DNA of 60,821 nucleotides, taken from a candidate division WOR-3 bacterium. Lineage in GTDB: Bacteria; Hydrothermota; Tepidihabitantia; Tepidihabitantales; CAIPLT01. The position numbers and the translations under genes are program-made. Below the pieces are notes generated by a model. That model ran no database searches, was not told where the DNA came from, and was given only the letters and a program-made list of their open reading frames with translations. The stretch covers positions 1-60,821 of the forward strand of contig JBDRUV010000007.1 of assembly GCA_039801505.1 (NCBI GenBank), written 5' to 3'. Of this stretch, positions 27,808 to 36,028 are shown piece by piece (position 1 is the stretch's first letter; every line of letters starts with the position of its first letter).

Positions 27808-29067
27808 ATGAAAAAAATAACAACAATTGTATTGCTCATTTTGATTATTTTTTCGTGTAAAAAAAAGTATTCCAAAACTGAAATAACCTTTTGGCATGCG
27901 ATGGGAGGACCTTTGGGGAAAACCCTAGAAACAATGGTTCGGCAATTTGAACGAGAAAATCCCGATATTAAAATTGTATTAGTAGGGATGGGTGATTATG
28001 GGGCATTGGCCCAAAAATTGATGGGAGCTATTGCGGTAAATAGTCCACCGACGATTGCTCAGGTTTATGAAACCTGGACTACGCAATTTTTGCAACAAAA
28101 CCAACTTTTTCCTTTAGATAGTTTTATTTACAGTCCTGATGGTTTAACACTGGACGAAATTAGAGATATTTACCCGGTGTTTATAGAAAACAACCAATGG
28201 GGCGGAAAATTTATTAGTTTTCCGTTTAACAAGAGTGTTCCGGTATATTTTTACAATAAAAAATTATTCGATTCTTTAGGAATTAATGCATTTCCTATGA
28301 CCTGGGATGAATTTCGCGCTGTTCTTAAAAAACTTACAATTGATAATAATAACGATAACAAACCAGAAATTTGGGGTACTGGTGGTGGTGTGAATGTGTG
28401 GCAATTCGGATGTATGCTGTACCAACAGAGCGTGAGATTTCTAGATGAAGAACACCGAAAAGCAAAGTTTAATTCTGAAGCTGGGATAAAGATTATAAAA
28501 TATATGCTTGATATAATCTATAAAGATTCTACTTTTAATTTTCTTACTGGTTATGAACCACAAAACGATTTTCTAGCTGGTAAATTAGGATTAATATGGG
28601 GCACAATTGTTTCTTGGGCATTTATGCGCGATAAGATGACTTTTCCAGTTGGTATTGCACCTATCCCTACATGGAACGGGAAGCCAGCTGTTCTAGTATA
28701 TGGTACTAATATTGCTATGTTTAGAAATTCCACTGATAAACAAAAGGCCGCGGCTTGGCGTTTTATTAAATGGTTTACAAGGCCTAAACAGCAAGCTTTC
28801 TGGGCAAAAAATACTTTTTATGTTCCGATTTGTCGTAGTGCACTTAACGAACCAGAATATGCTCAACTCTTACATGAAGTTGATGGACTTAAAGAGGCAA
28901 TTGCTCAATTAGAATACGCTTACTTTGAACCTCGAGGTGAGGAATGGTTTTCAGGACGCCGTTATTTGGGTGAAGCGTTGGAAGAAGCTTTGCGACTTAA
29001 AAATAGTCCCCAGGAGGCATTAGATAACGCTGCTCAAAAAATTGAAAAAGAATGGAGAATGCGCTAA
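27808..29067 (+). CDS. Extracellular solute-binding lipoprotein (ABC family 1)
   Basis: A 419-residue binding protein of the sugar or glycerol-phosphate importer type. The signal peptide ends in a lipobox (IFSC, cysteine near residue 17). ITFWHAMGGPLGKTLETMVR near residue 26, NPDIKIVLVGMGDYGALAQK and PFNKSVPVYFYNKKLFDSLG are typical of UgpB/MalE-like proteins. No permease or ATPase genes lie next to it, which is unusual; they may be elsewhere, or the protein may work with the two envelope genes behind it. Its stop lies two bases before the next ATG. The promoter predicts a leaderless mRNA. Confidence 0.85.
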   Translation: MKKITTIVLLILIIFSCKKKYSKTEITFWHAMGGPLGKTLETMVRQFERENPDIKIVLVGMGDYGALAQKLMGAIAVNSPPTIAQVYETWTTQFLQQNQLFPLDSFIYSPDGLTLDEIRDIYPVFIENNQWGGKFISFPFNKSVPVYFYNKKLFDSLGINAFPMTWDEFRAVLKKLTIDNNNDNKPEIWGTGGGVNVWQFGCMLYQQSVRFLDEEHRKAKFNSEAGIKIIKYMLDIIYKDSTFNFLTGYEPQNDFLAGKLGLIWGTIVSWAFMRDKMTFPVGIAPIPTWNGKPAVLVYGTNIAMFRNSTDKQKAAAWRFIKWFTRPKQQAFWAKNTFYVPICRSALNEPEYAQLLHEVDGLKEAIAQLEYAYFEPRGEEWFSGRRYLGEALEEALRLKNSPQEALDNAAQKIEKEWRMR

Positions 29068-29069
29068 AA

Positions 29070-31340
29070 ATGAGACATAAGATTTTTTTATTAATTGATG
29101 TATTATTAGGAATTATTTTGATAAACTCTCTTGAAGCTCGACCAATTCGGGATCTTAGGCAAAATAACAGTTTCGGCGTACCTTTATTATTAGATTCGGT
29201 GGTTACAATTAGTGGAATTGTTTCAGTAGCAACTGAATTTGGAAGTTACGGGCCAGCCTATGTGTTTGATAACACCGGAGGGGTAGCAATTTATGGCCCA
29301 CCGGTTTCGCAACTACGCATTGGAGACAGTGTTACGGTAACCGGGACCGTCACTCTCTTTTATGGTTTAACCGAACTAACAAATCTTACGATAACTAATC
29401 ATACCAGCGGTCATCCTGTTGTTCCTCAAATAATGACAATTCCGGAGGTGTTAAGAATTGACACTATAGGGGGGTATATCGAAAATGAAGGTACTTTGAT
29501 TAAGCTTAGAAATGTTCGGTTTGTTTTCCCCGGCGGTATTTTTGCAGGTAATACCAATTATATTATTCAAGATACTTGGGGCAATACAGTTCAGATTCGG
29601 ATCGATAATGATGTTACAAGTATTATTGGTCAACCTATTCCTTCGGATTATTTTGACTTAGTTGGAATTATCGCGCAATATGACAATACTCCACCATACT
29701 TTGAGGGCTACCAGATAATGCCTCGCTTTATCGCTGATTTACAATTGCCAATACAAACTATTCCAATTGCTCAGGCAATAATTGATGCTGATAGTAACGG
29801 CATTCCAGATTTAAGAGGGGCCAATGTTAACATTACTGGTGTTGTTACGGTGCCGAGCGGGATTTTTTCTAAAACTCAAACCGATATTTATGTCCAAGAT
29901 AATACCGCCGGCGTTAATGTTTTTAGTTTTAATTATCAGCCAGTAAAATTAGGGGATAGCGTTATTGTTAGTGGCGTGGTTCATTTTTATCGAGGGAAAA
30001 CAGAAATTTACAATGCATCCATAATTGTTATTGATAGTAATCGACCACTGCCCGAACCAATAGTATTAAATTGTCGAGAAATGAATCGTGAACCATATGA
30101 AGGATCTTTAGTTGCCTTAAAGGGTATCTTTACCAGCGGGCTTTTATTGGCTGGAGAACAAAATTATCTGCTTATCGATTCTACTGGTACAGTTACGTTA
30201 AGAATTGACGGTGATACCGATATTCCTGGTTTATTAGTAGTTCAAGATACTTTTACAGTGATCGGAATTAAAAGTCAGTACACAACTGATACAATACCAC
30301 CGGTTAACAAGGGTTATCAATTCTTACCAAGATTTCGAACGGATTTTTCCAGAAATCTTAATGATCAATTACCGCTTCTGACAATTGATGAAGTTCAACG
30401 ACCAGGTAATGACGGTTATTCATCGTATTATGAAGGACAATATGTGAAAGTGCGTGGTCGAATCACTGGTCCGGCCAATATTTTCACGAGTGGTTCTTCG
30501 TATAGTTTATATATTCAAGACCCAACCAATGGTGTAAATATTTACGCCCCGCAGGTACTTTCGCAACATACAAGATTCTTAAATGTTTTAGGAACTGAAT
30601 GGGAATGTATTGGCCGAGTTACTGAGTACAACGGCCTTACCGAAATTGCTAATGGTGCGATGGTGCTCTTAGACTCAATTCCCCAAGAAATTTTGCCAAG
30701 AATACTTCCTTATAACACAGCCCTTACTGAAGGGCTTGAAAGTCAACTGATACAAGTTACGGGTGTTGTTAGTGAGGAACCAACGACCTCCGGGGCTGGA
30801 CAGAATTTTGTTATAAGAAACGGTATTCCGGGTATTACAATTCGAGTCGTAAATCAGGCGGGAGTTCTACTTAACTGGGTTAAGAAAAATCGCAGAGTTA
30901 GAATTACAGGAATTGTGGGCCAATATGATAATTCATTTCCGTTTAGTAGCGGCTATCAGGTATTGCCACGATTTACAAGTGATTTGGTAGATATAACCGA
31001 ATCTTTGCCAGCACCACGAACCGAGGTAGCAATTGATACGATATTCCCTAATCCTTTTTCTCTTAACGATCCAGATCCAGCCCGTCAGGCGGCACTAATT
31101 AGAGTTAATGTCCCTCTGGATTGTACATTTTATTTGGAAATTTTTGATCTTGAAGGTCGGTTAATAAAACGAGTTCTCACTAATTATCCTGGCGGTGTTT
31201 ATGAAGTATATTGGGATGGGAGAAACGAAAAAGCAGAGCCGTGTCCAATTGGAATTTATCTTGTGAATCTTAAAGCAATTGATACATCGGGTAAAGCTCA
31301 ATTCGTCCGAAAGCCGCTTGTTTTAGGAACTCGTCTGTAA
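29070..31340 (+). CDS. Secreted protein with six OB-like repeats and a sorting tail
   Basis: A 756-residue exported protein. The signal peptide is at residues about 1-22. Six OB-fold-like units follow in three A-B pairs. A units resemble VTISGIVSVATEFGSYG with a later YGLTELTNLT. B units end in QYDNTPPYFEGYQIMPR-like text, seen three times (GYQIMPR, GYQFLPR, GYQVLPR). The last 90 residues are a FlgD-like domain (FPNPFSLNDP, YWDGRNEKAEPCPIGIYLVN) ending KPLVLGTRL. The frame is open from 29052, but this ATG, just after the preceding stop, leads to the signal peptide. Similar OB units occur in secreted nucleases; no nuclease domain is seen. Confidence 0.75.
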   Translation: MRHKIFLLIDVLLGIILINSLEARPIRDLRQNNSFGVPLLLDSVVTISGIVSVATEFGSYGPAYVFDNTGGVAIYGPPVSQLRIGDSVTVTGTVTLFYGLTELTNLTITNHTSGHPVVPQIMTIPEVLRIDTIGGYIENEGTLIKLRNVRFVFPGGIFAGNTNYIIQDTWGNTVQIRIDNDVTSIIGQPIPSDYFDLVGIIAQYDNTPPYFEGYQIMPRFIADLQLPIQTIPIAQAIIDADSNGIPDLRGANVNITGVVTVPSGIFSKTQTDIYVQDNTAGVNVFSFNYQPVKLGDSVIVSGVVHFYRGKTEIYNASIIVIDSNRPLPEPIVLNCREMNREPYEGSLVALKGIFTSGLLLAGEQNYLLIDSTGTVTLRIDGDTDIPGLLVVQDTFTVIGIKSQYTTDTIPPVNKGYQFLPRFRTDFSRNLNDQLPLLTIDEVQRPGNDGYSSYYEGQYVKVRGRITGPANIFTSGSSYSLYIQDPTNGVNIYAPQVLSQHTRFLNVLGTEWECIGRVTEYNGLTEIANGAMVLLDSIPQEILPRILPYNTALTEGLESQLIQVTGVVSEEPTTSGAGQNFVIRNGIPGITIRVVNQAGVLLNWVKKNRRVRITGIVGQYDNSFPFSSGYQVLPRFTSDLVDITESLPAPRTEVAIDTIFPNPFSLNDPDPARQAALIRVNVPLDCTFYLEIFDLEGRLIKRVLTNYPGGVYEVYWDGRNEKAEPCPIGIYLVNLKAIDTSGKAQFVRKPLVLGTRL

Positions 31341-31361
31341 TGATTGCGCTTGGAGAAAACC

Positions 31362-32039
31362 ATGAAAACTATTAGGTTTTTCTGCACAGTTATTTTAATA
31401 ACTTCGGGATTTTTCAACGCATATGGAATTTGGGCCTTTTTACAAGAACCAGAAACTCAAGGTGCTGGTAATGTAAACTATAGTGGGTTCATTACTTTAC
31501 CCTTATATTTGACTACCGAAGCTCGCAATGATGCCCTTCAGGTTGATGGAGATCGAAAATATAAAGTGTACGGCGGCTCAATTCGTTATGGCATCAGTAA
31601 GGATCTGGATTTTATTGTATGGGGCAATTATTCGGTAAATTCTTCAATCGGTATCGGTTTAAAATATCGATTCGCAAAACATTTGGCTTCTTCTCTTGGG
31701 CTTGATTATATTTTAGATAGAATGGTGTTAGCGCCATCGGGAACGATAGTTACTGGGATACCGCTCAGTAAAAATTTTTCATTTTATAGTGGGTTTAAGG
31801 GATTTTACTGGCAGGAATTTTATATAAATAATGGGCGCCAAGAAAATCATTTTGATGTTGTCCTGTTAAGCGGTATTCATATTTTTCGCCATGGGGGTTT
31901 TCGAGACCTTCGGTTTTTATCTTTTCTCCCTCTGGGGATTTATTTAGAATTGGGATATCCGGTAAATCTAAACGAAAAGGCCTTTACTATAAGTCTCGGC
32001 TTAGATGGCTTTTTAGGTTTTTCTTTACCCAGACCCTAA
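31362..32039 (+). CDS. Probable outer-membrane beta-barrel protein
   Basis: A 225-residue protein with a signal peptide (residues about 1-20) and alternating strands (VYGGSIRYGISKDLDFIVWG, SSIGIGLKYRFAKHLASSLG, FYLELGY-like text) that suggest an 8- to 10-stranded barrel. I recognise no named family. The start at ATG 31362 follows a TGGAGAAAA site; the frame is open from 31344. It follows the OB-repeat gene by 21 bases and likely forms one unit with it and the solute-binding lipoprotein. Confidence 0.65.
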   Translation: MKTIRFFCTVILITSGFFNAYGIWAFLQEPETQGAGNVNYSGFITLPLYLTTEARNDALQVDGDRKYKVYGGSIRYGISKDLDFIVWGNYSVNSSIGIGLKYRFAKHLASSLGLDYILDRMVLAPSGTIVTGIPLSKNFSFYSGFKGFYWQEFYINNGRQENHFDVVLLSGIHIFRHGGFRDLRFLSFLPLGIYLELGYPVNLNEKAFTISLGLDGFLGFSLPRP

Positions 32040-32049
32040 AGTTATTTTA

Positions 32050-32892
32050 CTACTCTACGATTGAAGCAATTTGTATTCTACTATTTTCTTCGACAAGATA
32101 AGCCATAGCGATTTTTGGGTCGTGCTCAAAAAACGACACCCAATTTTCGGCCACAGCCTGCTTTAGTAATTTCTCCTTATGTTCCATGGTTTCTAACGGA
32201 AACAAGTCATAACTCATAATGTAGGGCAGACTGAGATGGGAACTGGTTGGGATTAGATCACCCCAATAAATCAGAGTTTTACCATCATCGTTTATAATTA
32301 CCACTTGGTGGCCAAAAGTATGACCGGCAGTTTTAATGACCTTTATGCCTGAGCTGATTTCTGTCTCACCAGATATTAACACAATCTGGTTATGTTCGGA
32401 TAGGGGCAGAAAGTTTTCTTTTAGATAACTGGCTCGGGAACGCCGGTCCGGGTTATTAGCCGCATTCCATTCGTCCCTTTGGATATAATAACGAGCATTG
32501 GGAAAAGTCGGGACAATTTCACCAGATTCATTGTAGCGGGTATTACCTCCACAGTGGTCGAAGTGAAGATGGGTGTTAATGACCAGGCGTACCTCCTCGG
32601 GATTAAATCCTAAATCCTTAAGCACTTCATCAGGGCTTTTTGGAGCTTGCACTTGGTAGATATGATTAAACTTTTCTGTCCCTTTATTACCGATTCCAGT
32701 ATCAATGAGAACGAGACCCTCTGGTGTTTTTATAAGAGCCGACCGTAATGCCAAAGTGATACGGTTATTTTCATCCGGGGGATTGGTTTTTTCCCAGAGC
32801 ACCCTGGGTACCACCCCAAACATTGCCCCGCCATCCAGTTTGAAAAAACCATAAGTCACCGGATAAACTTCAAAGCGACCCAACTTAAACAT
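32050..32892 (-). CDS. MBL-fold metallo-hydrolase
   Basis: A 280-residue metallo-beta-lactamase-fold enzyme. The metal motif HLHFDHCGGN (HxHxDH) near residue 111, the third-ligand histidine in KTAGHTFGHQ near 190 and YWGDLIPTSSHL near 212 are all present, so it should be active. It resembles the lactonase/quinoprotein-hydrolase-like branch; the substrate is unknown. There is no signal peptide, so it acts in the cytoplasm. It lies 21 bases after rplF and is probably co-transcribed with it, an odd pairing. Confidence 0.85.
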   Translation of the reverse strand: MFKLGRFEVYPVTYGFFKLDGGAMFGVVPRVLWEKTNPPDENNRITLALRSALIKTPEGLVLIDTGIGNKGTEKFNHIYQVQAPKSPDEVLKDLGFNPEEVRLVINTHLHFDHCGGNTRYNESGEIVPTFPNARYYIQRDEWNAANNPDRRSRASYLKENFLPLSEHNQIVLISGETEISSGIKVIKTAGHTFGHQVVIINDDGKTLIYWGDLIPTSSHLSLPYIMSYDLFPLETMEHKEKLLKQAVAENWVSFFEHDPKIAMAYLVEENSRIQIASIVE

Positions 32893-32913
32893 TGGCTAGG
32901 AAAAATCTAGGGA

Positions 32914-33483
32914 TTAAGCTTGAGCAGCAATCGCCCGTTTACCGGCCTTCTTACGGACATACTCGCCTTGATAACGAATACCCTTACCATGATAAACATC
33001 TGGTGGCTTGACCGCCCGAATCATTGCCGCCACTTGCCCTACTAATTGTTTATCAATGCCTTTAATGGTAATCTGAAACATCTGTTCTTTAGGTTCATCA
33101 GGATTAGGCACCTGGGCTACTTCGGCCGTAATACCCTCCGGAATTGCGATATCAACGGGATGAATAAAACCGACAAAAAGTTGGATACCATCTTTGGTCT
33201 TTTGGGCTCGGTAACCCATACCGCGAACTTCAAGTACCTTGGTAAATCCCTCGGTGACACCAGTAATCATATTTTTTACGAGCGCTTGCATCGTGCCCAA
33301 AAACATGCGCGAGTTCGGTTTTTTCTCTTCTAACACAATCTGATTATTTTCCAGCCGTGCCGATATCGTGGGGTGTAGCGTTAGTTTTAATTCGCCTAAC
33401 TTGCCTTTTACGGTCACTAGATCATTATTAATATTAACCGTTACTCCATCCGGAATTGGTATCGGTCTAAATCGCTTAGCCAT
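32914..33483 (-). CDS. rplF: 50S ribosomal protein L6, away from the spc operon
   Basis: A 189-residue protein near the factor-binding site. Seen: KRFRPIPIPDGVTVNINNDL, LVKNMITGVTEGFTKVLEVR, GMGYRAQ and the C-terminal KPPDVYHGKGIRYQGEYVRK. It is complete, so it is a real L6 displaced from its usual place after S8. The frame has an ATG at 33489, but that lies just 2 bases past the -10 box, upstream of the expected RNA start. The second ATG at 33483 lies 8 bases past it, matching the leaderless geometry of three other genes here. Confidence 0.96.
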   Translation of the reverse strand: MAKRFRPIPIPDGVTVNINNDLVTVKGKLGELKLTLHPTISARLENNQIVLEEKKPNSRMFLGTMQALVKNMITGVTEGFTKVLEVRGMGYRAQKTKDGIQLFVGFIHPVDIAIPEGITAEVAQVPNPDEPKEQMFQITIKGIDKQLVGQVAAMIRAVKPPDVYHGKGIRYQGEYVRKKAGKRAIAAQA

Positions 33484-33491
33484 AGGCATAT

Positions 33492-33519
33492 ATTATACCG
33501 AAAAATTTAATTTCGTCAA
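33492..33519 (-). promoter_or_regulatory. Promoter, leaderless geometry, for rplF
   Basis: On the minus strand, TTGACG (33519-33514), a 16-base spacer and TATAAT (33497-33492); the rplF ATG at 33483 follows after 8 bases. Confidence 0.85.
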
Positions 33520-33593
33520 GGGCTACTTACAACTAAATTGCGCCTATTATTCGCCAAGCCGACTAGTAAGTTTCTTGTCGTGCCTAGAACCCG

Positions 33594-33625
33594 GCCACCG
33601 TCCCCATACCGTACCCCCTACGGAG
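33594..33625. repeat. GACCGT-family intergenic repeat copy
   Basis: CCACCGTCCCCATACCGTAC followed by a C run. It shares the paired ACCGT and the closing GTACCCC with the copies near 10268 and 54301. It lies between the divergent rplF and EIIA-carrier promoters. Confidence 0.5.
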
Positions 33626-33673
33626 AGTTTTATGGTCTAGTTATTACAAGTTAGCCTGGGGTGCTAAAATAAA

Positions 33674-33701
33674 TTGACAATTTAGGCCAGATAAGTAAAA
33701 T
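33674..33701 (+). promoter_or_regulatory. Promoter, leaderless geometry, for the EIIA-carrier fusion
   Basis: TTGACA (33674-33679), a 16-base spacer and TAAAAT (33696-33701); the ATG at 33710 follows after 8 bases. Confidence 0.82.
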
Positions 33702-33709
33702 TATATGAT

Positions 33710-35662
33710 ATGTCATTATCGCTAAAAAACCTTTTCCGGCCTGAGCTGGTTTTTATTAACGACAATCTTAAAACGATTGATGAGGTTTTCAGCTTTGTTG
33801 TATCTCAGTTAAAAGCTCAGGGTATAATTCAGTCGATAAAAGAAGAGGAGCTAAAAGAACTATTTTTAACCCGGGAGGCCCTGAGTTCTACCGGAATTGG
33901 TAACGGCATTGCCTTACCGCATATTCTGGTCCCCGAACTAAAAGAACCGATTGGGGTCGTAATACGAGTTAAATCAGGAATTGAATGGGAAGCAATTGAC
34001 GATCAGCCGGTCCGATTAGTTGTGGTTTTACTCTCACCACCGACAATGCGGGATATTTATTTAAAATATTTAGGAGAAATTGCCGGCAATTTAGAAAATC
34101 CTGAGGTTTTAAAAAAAATTATTAGAGCCCAGAAAGCAAGAGAAATTTACCAGCTAATAACCGAAGGCATTACGGTAAGTTTTTTTAGTCGTTATGCGCA
34201 GCTTTTTTATTTTGTCTTAGGAATTTTATTTTTTTTAGGCTTTAGTATTTTTCTTTTTCATCGGCTTAATTTGCCGAATACTGAACTTTATAGTCGACTT
34301 GGTTATTTGCGTTTTAATGAACCCATTTGGATCCAACGGGAAATCTTATCGACAGTGCTTTTCTTTAGTATGGTGTTGGGCACTTTATTGTTTTTTCGAT
34401 ATCGGGTAGCTTTTGCCTGCGGTGCCTTAAGTATATTGCTATTAACCGGAGTTTTAGATATAAGGACCACAATTGAGTTTATGTCGATCCCTACGATTCT
34501 TTTTATTATTTCCGTGATGATTCTAGTAAAATGGTTTGAAAATAAAGGGCTATTTAAATATTTTGTGATCAAAGTCTTAAAAAATTTTTTCACCTCGCCG
34601 TTAGTGTTATACGGGGTTTTAATGTTTCTTTCGGCAATTCTGGCTGGGTTTGTTGATGAAGTGTCAGCAATCTTAATTACCTTCGGGATCGCCTTAGAGA
34701 TTAATCGATATATAAAACTTAATATTACCGCATTACTTTTAGGATTAGTAATGGCCACAAATCTTGGTAGTGCTTTGACCCTTATTGGTAATCCAATCGG
34801 CATTTATGTTGCCTTTGCTGGCAATTTGACCTTTTTCGATTTCTTACGGAATGCGACGCTAGTTGCGTTATTGTCGGTGGTTGTAGTGATTCTGATTGTC
34901 TTAGGAATCCATCGTAGTGAATTTCAGCTTCAGAAAAGCATTCCTCATGAAGAATTTGAGAAAAGTTTAGAAAATTTAGACCGTCGAGAGCTTCTTTTAG
35001 CCGCACTAGTTTTTATTATTTTTGTTGGGGCCGTAATCTCTCACTCCTTTATTGAAAAGTTATTAAAAGTTGAAGATAAAACAACTCTTTTGGCATCAGT
35101 GCTTATACTAGTGGGATTTATTGTACTGTATGAAGAAGAGCGCGGGCGATACTTTATTGAAAAAGGTCCGGACTGGTGGACAATCCTTTACTTTATGTTT
35201 CTATTTGCCAATGCTGCCTGTTTAGAATATACTGGCGTTACCGCAAAAATTGCCTATTTTTTAAGCAAATTAGCCCAACACCTCCCGTTAGACTTTTTGG
35301 GACCCGCTAAAGAAAGTGTTGGCATTGCGACCCTTCTGCTATGGGGATCGGCTGGGCTTTCCGGCTTTGTTGACAACTTACCAATCGTTGCCGCCTTAGT
35401 GCCGGTAGTACGAGATTTAGGCACTCAAGGCATAAACGGTGCCCAACTTTTCTGGTGGGCACTGCTTTTAGGTGGTTGTTTTGGCGGCAATCTGACCATG
35501 ATCGGTTCGACGGCTAATTTAGTAGCAATTGGGATGTATGAGAAGACGGCACGGAAAAAATTTTCTTTCCGCGAATGGCTTAAATTGGGTATAGTTGTAT
35601 TTTTTGTTTCTTTAGTCATTGCTAATATCTTTTTATTGATTAAGTTATTAATAAGGAGCTAG
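33710..35662 (+). CDS. Fusion: PTS EIIA-like domain plus NhaD/ArsB-type ion carrier
   Basis: A 650-residue two-part protein. Residues about 1-155 are a PTS EIIA type 2 (PtsN/fructose) domain with the phosphorylatable histidine in GNGIALPHILVPEL (His71). From about residue 163 on come some 12 hydrophobic segments of the ion transporter superfamily. Two inverted halves are marked by GFVDEVSAIL with NLGSALTLIGNP, and GFVDNLPIVAALVPV with GGNLTMIGSTANLVAI. This is the NhaD/ArsB layout, so Na+/H+ exchange or anion export is likely. I infer that phosphorylation of the EIIA part gates transport. No other PTS gene is in the window. A small USP-like gene follows 2 bases on. Confidence 0.85.
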   Translation: MSLSLKNLFRPELVFINDNLKTIDEVFSFVVSQLKAQGIIQSIKEEELKELFLTREALSSTGIGNGIALPHILVPELKEPIGVVIRVKSGIEWEAIDDQPVRLVVVLLSPPTMRDIYLKYLGEIAGNLENPEVLKKIIRAQKAREIYQLITEGITVSFFSRYAQLFYFVLGILFFLGFSIFLFHRLNLPNTELYSRLGYLRFNEPIWIQREILSTVLFFSMVLGTLLFFRYRVAFACGALSILLLTGVLDIRTTIEFMSIPTILFIISVMILVKWFENKGLFKYFVIKVLKNFFTSPLVLYGVLMFLSAILAGFVDEVSAILITFGIALEINRYIKLNITALLLGLVMATNLGSALTLIGNPIGIYVAFAGNLTFFDFLRNATLVALLSVVVVILIVLGIHRSEFQLQKSIPHEEFEKSLENLDRRELLLAALVFIIFVGAVISHSFIEKLLKVEDKTTLLASVLILVGFIVLYEEERGRYFIEKGPDWWTILYFMFLFANAACLEYTGVTAKIAYFLSKLAQHLPLDFLGPAKESVGIATLLLWGSAGLSGFVDNLPIVAALVPVVRDLGTQGINGAQLFWWALLLGGCFGGNLTMIGSTANLVAIGMYEKTARKKFSFREWLKLGIVVFFVSLVIANIFLLIKLLIRS

Positions 35663-35664
35663 GT

Positions 35665-36015
35665 ATGGCGAAAATTGTTGTAATTGTTATTGACCGCGCA
35701 AGCGATTTTAATCTTCTGGCTCGACTTTTTATTCCAACTGAAGACAAGATTGTTCTTGCTGCTGTTTTATCGGATAGTCAAAAAAATCATAAAGACTGTT
35801 GGTGCGAACTATTTAGAGCTCAGGTACGATTTCAAGAATTGGGATACAAGGTTTCGGTAGCCACAGAACGAGGTTCATTGTTTAATATTATAGCTTTACA
35901 AGATAAATTACAAGCTAATGTTTTAGCTGTGCCTAAGGAGCTTTTTTTGAGCTTACCAACCGACGAATATAGTGATTTCTTAGAACAAATTAGAGTGCCA
36001 TTAATTTTATATTAA
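35665..36015 (+). CDS. Small protein, possibly universal-stress-like
   Basis: A 116-residue protein without a signal peptide. The start (KIVVIVIDRASDFNLLARLF) and the later NIIALQDKLQANVLAVPK have the alternating beta-alpha pattern of the UspA fold, but it is shorter than the usual 140 residues and lacks the GxxG(9x)GS nucleotide motif. It lies 2 bases after the EIIA-carrier fusion with an AAGGAG site, so it may be a regulatory partner of that carrier. The family call is tentative. Confidence 0.55.
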   Translation: MAKIVVIVIDRASDFNLLARLFIPTEDKIVLAAVLSDSQKNHKDCWCELFRAQVRFQELGYKVSVATERGSLFNIIALQDKLQANVLAVPKELFLSLPTDEYSDFLEQIRVPLILY

Positions 36016-36028
36016 GAAAGGAGTAATT

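Noticed and set aside
34303-34803. 166-codon open frame on the minus strand
   Set aside because: It is antisense to the membrane part of the EIIA-carrier fusion, lacks family features and is explained by the codon bias of the real gene.
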